This document shows positions 8,324-15,503 of a stretch of DNA of 15,503 nucleotides, in pieces; position 1 is the first letter of the stretch; the number at the start of each line of letters is the position of its first letter. The stretch comes from Chloroflexota bacterium (GTDB lineage Bacteria > Chloroflexota > Dormibacteria > Dormibacterales > Dormibacteraceae), in assembly GCA_005880175.1 (NCBI GenBank), contig VBJR01000042.1, forward strand, positions 14,158 to 29,660, read 5' to 3'. The notes beneath the pieces were generated by a model. That model worked only from the letters and a program-made list of their open reading frames with translations. It made no database searches and was not told the DNA's origin. A program made the position numbers and the translations under genes.

Positions 8324-10408
8324 TCAGCGCACGGTGACCGTCCGATCCAGGGGCAGGCTGCGCGACGAGTCACCGACGAGCACGTGGTAGTCGCCCTCGA
8401 CCGCCGTCCACCGCTGGGCGGCGCTGTTCCAGATCGAGAACGCCCGCTGGTCGAGGCTGAACGTGAGGTGCCTGGTCTGGCCTGACCGCAGCGAGACCTT
8501 CTGGAACCCCTCGAGCTGCCGGGGCGGCTCGCCGGCCGAGGCCGGATCGGCGACGTAGACCTGCGCCACCTCCGTGCCGGCGCGCGAGCCCGTGTTCGTG
8601 ACGTCCACGCCGACGGTGACGTGGCCGCCAGGGCTCAGGACCGGGGACACGGTGAGGTGCCCGAAGGAGAAGCTCGTGTAGCTGAGCCCGAAGCCGAACG
8701 GGAAGAGCGGCGTCAGGCCCTGGGCGTCGTACCAGCGATAGCCGACCTTGAGGGCCTCCGAATAGGTGGCGACGCCGTTGACGCCGGGCCAGCGATCGGG
8801 GGTGCTGGCGGGGGTCTGGCTGTCGCTGACCGGGAACGTCACGGGCAGGCGGCCGCCGGGGTCCACGTCGCCGAACAGCACAGCCGCCAGCGCGTTGCCG
8901 TCCTCCTCGCCCGGGTACCAGGTCTCGAGGATCGCCGGGACGCCGTCCACCCAGGGCATGAGCACGGGGGCGCCGCTGTTGACCACGACCACCGTGTGCG
9001 GGTTGGCCGCGGCGACCGCGCGCACCAGGTCGTCCTGCGTGCCGGTCAGGGCCAGGTTGGGCCGATCGGCGCCCTCGCGCTCCAGGTCGCCGACGACGAC
9101 CACCGCGACGTCGGCCGCCGCCGCCAGCTGGGCCGCGGCGGCGGGGTCGGCGCCGTCCGAGGACGTGACCGTCACCCCGGGCCCGACCCGCTGCTGGATG
9201 CCCTGGACCGGGCTGACCGTATACAGAGGGTTGACGTGGGCGCTGCCGCCGCCGCCCGGATGCGCCTGCTGCGCGAACGGCCCCACGACCGCGATCGAGC
9301 GCAGCGCTGAGGCGGCCAGCGGCAGCTGGCCGTCCGTGTTCCGGAGCAGCACCGTGCTCTGCTCGGCCACGGTGCGGGCGACGGCACCGTCGCGGGCCGC
9401 GTCGATCGGCGTGGTCATGGCCGGATGGTCGAACAGGCCGAACCGGATCTCCGTGGCGAGCCGGCGCTCGATCATGGTGTCGAGGGCCGGCAGGCTCACC
9501 CTCCCGTCGAGGACGGCCTGCTCCAGCTCCTGGTCGTACGGCCCGTTGTCGCGCAGCTCCAGGTCCTGGCCGGCGGCCACCGAGCCGACCGCGGTGTGGG
9601 TGGCCCGGAAGTCGGACTGGACGAAGCCGTCGAAGCCCCACTGTCCCCGCAGCACGTCCGACAGCAGGTGCTGGTTCTCGCACATGAACTGGCCATCGAC
9701 CGACGGGTACGCGCACATCACCGTGGCCACGCCGCCCCTGGTCACGGCTTGCTCGAAGGGCGGCAGGTAGATCTCGTGCAGGGTCCGGTCGTCGATCACC
9801 TCGTTGATCGTCGTGCGGTTCGTCTCCTGGTCATTGGCCACGTAGTGCTTGACCTCGGCCATCACGTCCTGGCTCTGGATGGCCCTGATGTCGGCGACGT
9901 CGAGGCTGCCGGCGAGGAAGGGATCCTCGCCGTAGTTCTCGAACGCCCTGCCGTTCTCGGGCACCCGCACGACGTTGACGTCGGGCGCCTCGATCAGGTT
10001 GTGGCCGACGTCGGCGGTCTCCCTGCCCTGGACCGCGCCGTAGGCGCGGGCGAGCCCGGTGTCGAACGTGGCCGCCAGCGCGACCGGCGCCGGCAGGGCC
10101 GTCGCGCTCGGCTGGGTGGGCACCGACCCGGTGCCGACGCCGGCGGGACCGTTGGTGATGCGCAGGTCCGGGATGCCGAGGCGCGGGATGCCGGGCACGA
10201 GCCGGGCGACGCCGCCGGCGCCGGTGCCCGTCGTGTGCATCTGGGAGATCTTCTCGTCCAGGGTCATCTGGGCCACCAGGGCGGCGGCGCGCTGCTCGGG
10301 TGAGGCGCCTCGCGCCGCCGCGTCCTGGGGGCCGCCGAGGCCGGCGACGAGGACGGCCGCCAGGGCGGCCAGCCACGCGATCGAGAGCCGTCTGCGCGGT
10401 ACGGGCAT
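8324..10408 (-). CDS. Secreted glycoside hydrolase family 3 (beta-glucosidase/xylosidase-like)
   Basis: A 694-residue exported enzyme that should release non-reducing beta-linked sugars. The N-terminus MPVPRRRLSIAWLAALAAVL is a Sec signal peptide (about 1-32). The GH3 N-terminal barrel (40-330) holds EVKHYVANDQETNR (Lys187-His188) and GFDGFVQSDF, with Asp266 the likely nucleophile; Phe replaces the common Trp after SD. The alpha/beta C-domain (350-580) has REGADR, where Glu445 is a candidate acid/base. A fibronectin-III-like domain (about 615-690) ends it, so length and architecture are complete. A GGAGGGG ribosome site precedes the ATG. It probably acts on oligosaccharides outside the cell, feeding the sugar importer. 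Substrate preference cannot be read from the sequence. Confidence 0.93.
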   Translation of the reverse strand: MPVPRRRLSIAWLAALAAVLVAGLGGPQDAAARGASPEQRAAALVAQMTLDEKISQMHTTGTGAGGVARLVPGIPRLGIPDLRITNGPAGVGTGSVPTQPSATALPAPVALAATFDTGLARAYGAVQGRETADVGHNLIEAPDVNVVRVPENGRAFENYGEDPFLAGSLDVADIRAIQSQDVMAEVKHYVANDQETNRTTINEVIDDRTLHEIYLPPFEQAVTRGGVATVMCAYPSVDGQFMCENQHLLSDVLRGQWGFDGFVQSDFRATHTAVGSVAAGQDLELRDNGPYDQELEQAVLDGRVSLPALDTMIERRLATEIRFGLFDHPAMTTPIDAARDGAVARTVAEQSTVLLRNTDGQLPLAASALRSIAVVGPFAQQAHPGGGGSAHVNPLYTVSPVQGIQQRVGPGVTVTSSDGADPAAAAQLAAAADVAVVVVGDLEREGADRPNLALTGTQDDLVRAVAAANPHTVVVVNSGAPVLMPWVDGVPAILETWYPGEEDGNALAAVLFGDVDPGGRLPVTFPVSDSQTPASTPDRWPGVNGVATYSEALKVGYRWYDAQGLTPLFPFGFGLSYTSFSFGHLTVSPVLSPGGHVTVGVDVTNTGSRAGTEVAQVYVADPASAGEPPRQLEGFQKVSLRSGQTRHLTFSLDQRAFSIWNSAAQRWTAVEGDYHVLVGDSSRSLPLDRTVTVR

Positions 10409-10480
10409 CGCTCCCCCCTCCTGTCCGGTAGCGATCGAGCCGTCAGCTTCCTTCTGTATGAGGTTATCTGTGTCGGTGGG

Positions 10481-11077
10481 TCACGGCGCGACGGCGGCCC
10501 GCCAGGCGTGGCCGGGATGGACCAGGTCCAGCGCGTCGCGCAGCCAGGCCCGCCGGCCCGGATCGAGCAGCGGCAGGACGGCCCGCAGGTCGGCGCCGTC
10601 CTTGTCGCGGGCGCCCTTGGCCTTGAACAGGAGCACGACCTCCGGCGCCAGGTAGGGGATGCCGTCGCGGTCGCGCTCGACGATCTCGGCGTACGGGCGG
10701 CGGATGCGGGCGTCGCGCCGGCAGATCCAGGTGTCGCCGTCGTGCGGCTCGCGGAACACGTCGAAGCGCCAGGCGCCGGTCGTCCGCTCCCGCGCCCACG
10801 TCTGGTGGTGCTCGCGCATCGCCTCGTCCGACGGGGGCATGGCCCGGCCGTCGCCGACCACGAAGAACTCGCAGTCGGGGAACCGCAGCGCCACGTCCGC
10901 GAACCGGTCCGCCGGCACCGCGATCTCGAGGTCGCCGTGCTCGCGGGTCTGCTCGCCGCGGAACAGGTCGAGCGCCCACCCGCCCGCGACGTACCAGGGC
11001 ACGCCGGCGCCGGCCAGCCGCCGGGCCAGGACGGCGGGTGGCCACGCGGCCCAGGCGTCGAGGTCGCTCGGTGACAT
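10481..11077 (-). CDS. Aminoglycoside-2''-adenylyltransferase-like nucleotidyltransferase
   Basis: A 198-residue cytoplasmic protein of the nucleotidyltransferase fold. VPWYVAGGWALDLF (residues 27-39) and TREHGDLEIAV (44-54) give the GG-x-W-x2-D and H-x-D-x-E signature, with Asp49 and Glu51 as the predicted metal ligands. FDVFREPHDGDTWICRRD and YLAPEVVLLFKAKGARDKDGADL also match the family. Chromosomal members in soil actinobacteria are common and mostly untested; resistance should not be assumed. The ATG at 11077 is preferred over a GTG at 11083. TAGCCT lies 9 bases upstream (11087-11092) and there is no ribosome site, suggesting a short-leader message. It ends 72 bases before the GH3 start and may be read through into it. 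Confidence 0.82.
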   Translation of the reverse strand: MSPSDLDAWAAWPPAVLARRLAGAGVPWYVAGGWALDLFRGEQTREHGDLEIAVPADRFADVALRFPDCEFFVVGDGRAMPPSDEAMREHHQTWARERTTGAWRFDVFREPHDGDTWICRRDARIRRPYAEIVERDRDGIPYLAPEVVLLFKAKGARDKDGADLRAVLPLLDPGRRAWLRDALDLVHPGHAWRAAVAP

Positions 11078-11086
11078 GCGCACCGC

Positions 11087-11092
11087 AGGCTA
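11087..11092 (-). promoter_or_regulatory. Possible -10 element of the nucleotidyltransferase gene
   Basis: TAGCCT on the minus strand lies 9 bases before the ATG, the same spacing as at the TMEM175-type gene. Its -35 region would fall inside the esterase terminator hairpin and shows no consensus. Confidence 0.35.
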
Positions 11093-11098
11093 CGGCGC

Positions 11099-11131
11099 CG
11101 GGCGGCCTCCCGGCGGTCGGGAGGCCGCCCG
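11099..11131 (-). terminator. GC-rich hairpin terminator after the CE15-like gene
   Basis: A perfect 14-bp stem (CGGGCGGCCTCCCG against its complement at 11118-11131) closes a 5-base loop, starting 6 bases after the esterase stop codon. No U-run follows. Confidence 0.75.
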
Positions 11132-11137
11132 CGCGAC

Positions 11138-13817
11138 CTATCTCTCCCCGTGGCCCTTCGCGACGAGGCGCGCGGGGCCGCCGATCATGTTCCCGGCCGC
11201 GTCCACGGCGCGGAACACGATCACGTTCACGTCGCGGTGCGTGGCGAGCGGGCTGCCGAAGGCGATCCGGACCGAGGCGTTGTCGGCCGCCCACCGCGTG
11301 GTCCACGACGACGTCGCGTCCAGGCCGACGCCGAGCTCGCTCGGGTTCAGCGGCTCGCTGAAGGCGAGCGTCAGCCCGGCCGCGCTCGCGTCGCTCACCG
11401 CGATCGTCGCCTTGAACGCGGTCGTGGTCGGGACCGAGACGGGGCGCGCCCCCGTGTCGCCGACCACGTTGGGAGCCATCGGCCAGCGGCCGTGGAAGTT
11501 CCCGGAGAGCGGCGTGTTCTGGAGGTTCTGCGAGGCCCAGCTCGGCTTCTCGCCGAGCGTCGAGGTGAACCCGTTGACGAGCTGGCCGAAGAAGTTGGGC
11601 ACCTGCGCCTTCGCCAGCCCGAGGTCCACGGCGAACGTGACCCGCCGGGGCGCCGGCCAGCTTGAGCGACGCGCCGAACCGCTCGATGTAGCCCTGGTGC
11701 TGGCCGTCGTCGAAGGTGGCCGCCGTGAGCGCGCCGCCGTTGACGAACAGCTGGACGGGATCGTCCGTGGAGCCCCAGTTGGCGAGCGGGCTGGAGAAGC
11801 CGACGGCCATCCCGTCCGGCACGCCGCTCGTCAGGTTGAGGCCGTGGCGAAGCGCGTCGCTCAGCGAGAAGCCGGCGAGCTCGACGCGCCGGTGGTCCTT
11901 CTCCCCGCCCCTCGTCTCGGCGACGTACCGCCCGACCTTCGTCTGGGCGGGGCCGAGCGCGAACCTGGCCACGCCGTGGGGCGCGGCGCTCGTCAGGCTG
12001 CTCCCGTCCGGCAGCGTGAGGTGGACCTGGTGCGCGTCGGTGTGGAACGTCAGCACGCGGGCCGTGCCGGCGGTGACGAAGGTGTCCGGGCTCCAGAGCG
12101 TGAACTTGCCGGGGCGCGACCACTGCACGAGGTGGTTCTCGATGTCGTACGGGTTGCGCGTCATGTCGGCGATCGAGGCGAACGTGGCCTCGGGGTAGAT
12201 CACGCCGCTGCCGTCGAGCGCGCCGCCGTTCGCCCCGGCCAGGCTGCCGAGGTGCCGGCGCGTCAGCGTCTGGCGCCGGCCGAACGTCCGGTCCATGATC
12301 GCGATGAGGTCGGGCAGGTCGCGGTCCTGGTTGGCGTGCTGGGCGTCGCGCACCACCCACGCGATGTTGCCGCCGGCGCCGAGCAGCTCGTACACCTCCT
12401 TCCCGGCCTGCAGCGACAGGACCGAGCTGGGGGATCCCAGCCAGGACTGCTGCGCCTCGCCCGTCCACAGGATGAACGGACGCGGCGCGACGAGCGCGGC
12501 GACGGCGTGCAGGTCGAAGGGCGAGTGATCGGTCCTGTCGGGCAGGAAGGCCTGGGCCCTGGACGAGAACCAGGCCGACTCGCTCGGGTTGCCGATCGCC
12601 CGCTGCGCGAGCTCGTTGAGGGAGTAGATCTGGTCGGCGCCGGCGGGCACGTTGTACGTGAACATCTCGCTCTCGGTACGGTTGCGGAAGCCCGTCAGGC
12701 CGCCGCCCCCCGGGTCGCTCGGCGCCGTGATCGCGATGCGCTGGTCGAACGCGCCGGCCAGCGCCGCCGCCTTGCCGTTGCGAGAGACGCCCGTCACCGC
12801 CGTGGCCTTCCAGTCGAGGTTGAACTGGTTCGCGCCCGCCGCGTCGTTCTCGATCGCGTCGACGATGCGGCTGATCCCCCAGGCCCAGCCCATCAGCGCG
12901 CCGCTGTCGAACTCGTAGACGCCCGCCTGGTACGGGTACAGCTGGTTGTAGGCGCCGGTGTGTGGATTGTTGGCGCCGTCCGAGTAGACGGAGCCGGTGT
13001 TCATCGCGATGTAGCCGTACCCGTTGGCCTTGAGGGTGGCGACCTGCTCCGCCGACAGGCCGCCGACCACCAGCACGGACGGGTACGGCCCGGCGATGTC
13101 GGTGTCCACGCCGTGCTGGGGCACCACGAACGAGTCGAGCATGATCGTCGCCGTCTTGGTGCCCGCCGCGCCGGGGTCGGTGACGTCCACGACCATCCGG
13201 GTGTGCGCGGGGATCACCGTGAGCAGGCTGGCGTGGGCCGGGGTGCTCCAGGTGTCCCCGACGGCCCAGCTCTGGAAGCCTGCGGGCGCCTCGTAGGGCT
13301 GGGTCGCGACGAAGCTCAGGTTCGGGGTGATCGTGAACGAGGAGAAGTCGAGCGTGAACGAGCCGGCCGGCAGGTTGACCGAGAACGTGGAGAAGCTGAA
13401 CACGGCGTTGAAGGTGACGATGGTCGTCGCCGGGACCGGCACCTGCCGGAACGCGGAGCCGTTCTCCGGCGTCGGGTGCTTGAACCCGTACAGGTAGAAC
13501 TGCATGAGGTCGGACAGCTCGGCGGCCCGGGCCGGCCACTCCGACGCCCGGGTCACCCGGCCGTGGTGGTTCGGGCTGGCGGCGGGCCCGAAGAACCGGA
13601 ACAGGTCGGGCAGGCTGGCCGACGGCGGGATCTTCGTGACGTCGGCCGGGAAGTAGGGGCGGGGCGCGATGGCGCCCGCGGCCGCCGGGGCCTGGGCGCT
13701 CGCCGCCCTCGGGTTGGCGGCGACGATGCCGGCCGGCAGCGCGGCTGAGGCGAGCATCCAGCCGAGGACGCTCCGCCGCGAAAGGCCGCCCGACGCCGGT
13801 CGTTCTGGACTGGGCAT
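11138..13817 (-). pseudogene. Tat-exported CE15 glucuronoyl-esterase-like protein, frameshifted
   Basis: The N-terminus LSRRSVLGWMLASAALPAG is a Tat signal (residues 12-30). The catalytic half matches carbohydrate esterase family 15, which cuts glucuronoyl ester links between lignin and hemicellulose. It has VTGVSRNGKAAALAGAFDQRI, with nucleophile Ser345 and Val where Cys is usual, then FDLHAVAALVAPRPFIL and DAQHANQ, with His494 the likely base. Middle and C-terminal beta domains follow, the last (LTLAFSEPLNPSEL) resembling SbsA/Big_5 Ig-like domains. After KLAGA the frame breaks: removing one C from the CCCC at 11647-11650 gives GARRVTFAVDLGLAK and restores the frame to the TAG at 11138, for 892 residues in all. 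Either the gene is newly broken or the assembly has a homopolymer error. Ribosome site GGGAGGAG precedes the ATG. Confidence 0.8.
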
Positions 13818-13885
13818 TGGATCCTCTCCTCCCTCGAGCGTTGGACGCTGTCCACCGAATCCGGAACCCCAGAGGCACGCCTCCG

Positions 13886-13898
13886 TCGAATGTTTCGG
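13886..13898. promoter_or_regulatory. CGAAA-N-TTTCG-type operator box, leader copy
   Basis: TCGAATGTTTCGG, an imperfect inverted repeat, lies about 12-24 bases downstream of the predicted transcription start of the esterase gene. It matches the box at 13987-13999 in 12 of 13 bases. A repressor here would act as a roadblock. Confidence 0.5.
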
Positions 13899-13916
13899 TA
13901 GTTTTCCGGTACGTCC

Positions 13917-13945
13917 AGGCTAGGTCACGAATCCAGGCGTGTCAA
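13917..13945 (-). promoter_or_regulatory. Consensus promoter of the CE15-like gene
   Basis: TTGACA (13940-13945), a 17-base spacer and TAGCCT (13917-13922) are near-perfect for an actinobacterial housekeeping sigma factor. Transcription would start near 13910, giving a leader of about 93 bases. Such a strong promoter would normally need a repressor, fitting the flanking boxes. Confidence 0.75.
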
Positions 13946-13956
13946 ACGCAGCCCAT

Positions 13957-13982
13957 GGACGGCCCATCCTCGGCGGCCGTCC
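13957..13982 (-). terminator. Hairpin terminator of the ABC transporter operon
   Basis: GGACGGCC pairs with GGCCGTCC (8 bp) around a 10-base loop, 25 bases after the stop of the last permease gene and just before the esterase promoter. It is weaker than the other hairpins in the window. Confidence 0.5.
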
Positions 13983-13986
13983 TGGA

Positions 13987-13999
13987 TCGAAAGTTTCGG
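13987..13999. promoter_or_regulatory. CGAAA-N-TTTCG operator box, upstream copy
   Basis: TCGAAAGTTTCGG contains the perfect 5-1-5 palindrome CGAAA-G-TTTCG. It lies about 42 bases upstream of the esterase -35. Inverted repeats of this form are known in promoters of Streptomyces xylanase and xyloside-uptake genes. Paired with the leader copy 101 bp away, it could support looping repression. Confidence 0.5.
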
Positions 14000-14007
14000 G
14001 GAAGCGC

Positions 14008-14877
14008 CTACCCCTTCACGGCGCCGGCGACCGCGTCGATGATGTGGCGCTGGGCGAACACGAACACCAGCACGATCGGTGCCAGCGTGATGATCGAGCC
14101 GGCGCAGAGCGCCGTCCAGTTGGTCGAGGTCTGGCTGACGAACGCGTAGAGGCCGACCGGGAGCGTCCGCAGCTGGGGCTGGCCGAGCGTGAAGACCAGC
14201 GGCGTGAAGAAGTCGTTCCAGGAGCTGATGAACGAGAACAGGCCCAGCGTGGCGATCATCGGCCGGGCCAGCGGCAGCATGACGTACCAGTAGATGCGGT
14301 TGAAGCCGGCACCATCGACCTGCGCCGCCTCGTCCAGCTCCCGGGCGATCGTGATGAAGTAGCCCATGAACAGGAACGTGTTGAACACCATCCCGCCCGC
14401 CACCTGCACCACCACCACCGACCACAGCGTGTCGAGCAGGTGGAGGCGCGTGATCAGGTCGTACACGGGCACGATCGTGTAGCCGCGGGGGAGGAACAGC
14501 GTGATCACCGTCACGACCAGGAAGATCCGCTTGCCGGGGAAGGAGCTGCGGGCCAGCGCGTAGCCGGCCATCGACGTCAGCAGCAGCGTGCCGGTCACCG
14601 TGCAGGCGGTGATGACGACGCTGTTCAGGAAGTACGTGCTGAAGCTGGCCCCGGTCCACGCGTCCACGTAGTTCTGCCAGTCCAGCTCCCGGGGGAGCAG
14701 GCTCAGCCCTTCGTCGATGAAGCCGGCCTGGCTCCTGAGCGAGCCGCCGACCGCCCACAGGAACGGATAGACCCAGACGAAGCCAGCGGCCAGCAGGACG
14801 GCGTGGACGGGCAGCCACCGGCGATTCAACCGGGGGCGCCACAGCCGAGCCGACCGCACGCCGGTCGCGACGCTCAC
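14008..14877 (-). CDS. Carbohydrate ABC transporter permease, MalG type
   Basis: A 289-residue inner-membrane permease of the CUT1 family, one half of the channel of a binding-protein-dependent sugar importer. It has six predicted helices, starting at LPVHAVLLAAGFVWVYPFLWAV. The EAA loop that docks the ATPase is complete at 180-207 (ELDEAAQVDGAGFNRI, then MLPLARP). The SWNDFFTPLVF segment and the C-terminal GAVKG are MalG hallmarks. The start is GTG at 14877, whose GTGA overlaps the stop of the MalF-type gene, so translation is coupled. It is the last gene of the operon. The substrate cannot be told from the permease, but the neighbouring esterase and GH3 enzyme suggest plant-derived oligosaccharides. 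Confidence 0.94.
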   Translation of the reverse strand: MSVATGVRSARLWRPRLNRRWLPVHAVLLAAGFVWVYPFLWAVGGSLRSQAGFIDEGLSLLPRELDWQNYVDAWTGASFSTYFLNSVVITACTVTGTLLLTSMAGYALARSSFPGKRIFLVVTVITLFLPRGYTIVPVYDLITRLHLLDTLWSVVVVQVAGGMVFNTFLFMGYFITIARELDEAAQVDGAGFNRIYWYVMLPLARPMIATLGLFSFISSWNDFFTPLVFTLGQPQLRTLPVGLYAFVSQTSTNWTALCAGSIITLAPIVLVFVFAQRHIIDAVAGAVKG

Positions 14878-15503
14878 GGCCGGGCCCCCTGCTGGCGCCG
14901 CTGCCGGATCCGGCGCAGCGCCAGCGCCTGCACGCCGGTGATCACGAGCAGCAGCACGCCGTAGAAGAACGACGCCGCCGAGGCGAACCCGACATTGGGC
15001 TGCACCAGGGTGCCGCCACCGCCGCCGCTGAAGCTGCCGGCGCCGAACGCCTGGTGGTAGATGTAGGTGTTCACGACCTCTGACGCGTAGTACGGGCCGC
15101 CGCCGGTCAGCACCTGGACCAGGTCGAACACCTGGAGGCTGTACAGCACCGCCAGGAAGAGGATGATCATGCCGATCTCCCGCAGCCCGGGGACGGTGAC
15201 GTGCCAGAACTGCGCGGCCGCCCGCGCGCCGTCGATGCGGGCCGCCTCGTAGAGCTCCGCGGGGATCGTCTGGAGGCCGGCCAGGAAGTACACGAGGTTG
15301 TAGCCGAGCGTGTTCCAGATGCCGATCCCGATCACGATCCAGAGGACGGCGTGGGGGTCGCCGAGCCAGTCCACCGGCCGCTGGATCACGTGCAGCCGGA
15401 GCAGGGCGGCGCTCAGGGAGTCGCCGAAGTTGCTGAGCATGAGCTGGAAGACGACCCCGATGATGGCCGCCGAGATCACGGCGGGGATGAAGTAGACGGC
15501 GCG
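14874..15503 (-). CDS. Carbohydrate ABC transporter permease, MalF type (N-terminus beyond right edge)
   Basis: The last 209 residues are present. The frame stays open to the window edge, where the visible protein begins RAVYFIPAVISAAIIG, the usual RxxYFLPxV segment about a third into a MalF/UgpA-type permease. I therefore treat it as partial rather than starting at the GTG at 15479. The EAA loop is complete (YEAARIDGARAAAQFWHVTVPGL). The segment VLTGGGPYYASEVVNTYIY is the family's conserved late loop. A Gly-rich insert (SFSGGGGGT) follows it. The gene overlaps the MalG-type gene by 4 bases. The binding protein, and the promoter with any repressor, should lie upstream, outside the window. Confidence 0.93.
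   Translation of the reverse strand, partial: RAVYFIPAVISAAIIGVVFQLMLSNFGDSLSAALLRLHVIQRPVDWLGDPHAVLWIVIGIGIWNTLGYNLVYFLAGLQTIPAELYEAARIDGARAAAQFWHVTVPGLREIGMIILFLAVLYSLQVFDLVQVLTGGGPYYASEVVNTYIYHQAFGAGSFSGGGGGTLVQPNVGFASAASFFYGVLLLVITGVQALALRRIRQRRQQGARP

Noticed and set aside
10409..10480. Promoter for the GH3 gene
   Set aside because: TAACCT and TACAGA occur, but no -35 lies at acceptable spacing; read-through from the nucleotidyltransferase gene is equally possible.
10464..11640. Continuation of the esterase frame past the break, giving an apparent 1117-residue protein to 10464
   Set aside because: After KLAGAPA the sequence becomes Arg/Gly/Pro-rich shadow, while family-like sequence continues in the neighbouring frame to 11138; the rest overlaps the nucleotidyltransferase gene.
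10659..13748. Plus-strand 1029-residue open frame opposite the CE15-like gene
   Set aside because: It has no recognisable motifs, low-complexity composition and spans two clear minus-strand genes; high GC content keeps such frames open by chance.
15310..15479. GTG at 15479 as the start of the MalF-type permease
   Set aside because: The frame remains open with family-typical sequence (RAVYFIPAV) to the window edge, so the gene is cut, not short.

Overview
The window is about 70% GC with long open frames on both strands, GC-rich hairpins used as terminators, and -10 elements of the TAGNCT type. This points to a high-GC Actinomycetota genome, with a Solirubrobacterales or streptomycete-like soil lineage as a guess. 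All but one of the supported genes lie on the minus strand. There are no tRNA or rRNA genes, CRISPR arrays or recognisable insertion sequences.

Left part (1-2500, minus): a small regulator gene (XRE-type helix-turn-helix plus NB-ARC/STAND ATPase) overlaps by 4 bases the start of an NRPS adenylation-domain gene that runs off the left edge. This looks like the pathway-specific switch and first enzyme gene of a peptide natural-product cluster.

Middle-left (2509-7223): a secreted GH59 galactocerebrosidase-like enzyme with a ricin-type lectin tail. Its promoter has a LacI-type palindrome between the -35 and -10. Next come a 100-residue protein of unknown function, a VC0807-like membrane protein and, as the only plus-strand gene, a TMEM175-type channel. 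The last two are divergent, and at least the minus-strand one looks leaderless.

Middle (7378-8326): a decayed secreted-protein region. A PKD-domain fragment and a C-terminal binding-type domain lie in the same frame. They are separated by a stop codon and by a less GC-rich island of about 100 bp with short direct repeats. A complete secreted GH3 glycosidase (8324-10408) abuts it, then an aminoglycoside-adenylyltransferase-like nucleotidyltransferase (10481-11077).

Right part (11138-15503): a Tat-exported CE15 glucuronoyl-esterase-like gene broken by one apparent extra base in a CCCC run, then the end of a sugar ABC transporter operon (two MalF/MalG-type permeases, the first cut by the right edge). 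A consensus promoter and two near-identical CGAAA-N-TTTCG boxes lie between the esterase and the transporter. Such boxes are known from streptomycete xylan and xyloside genes. Esterase, GH3 enzyme and importer together suggest extracellular breakdown of plant hemicellulose or glycoconjugates and uptake of the sugars, with each transcription unit under its own repressor.
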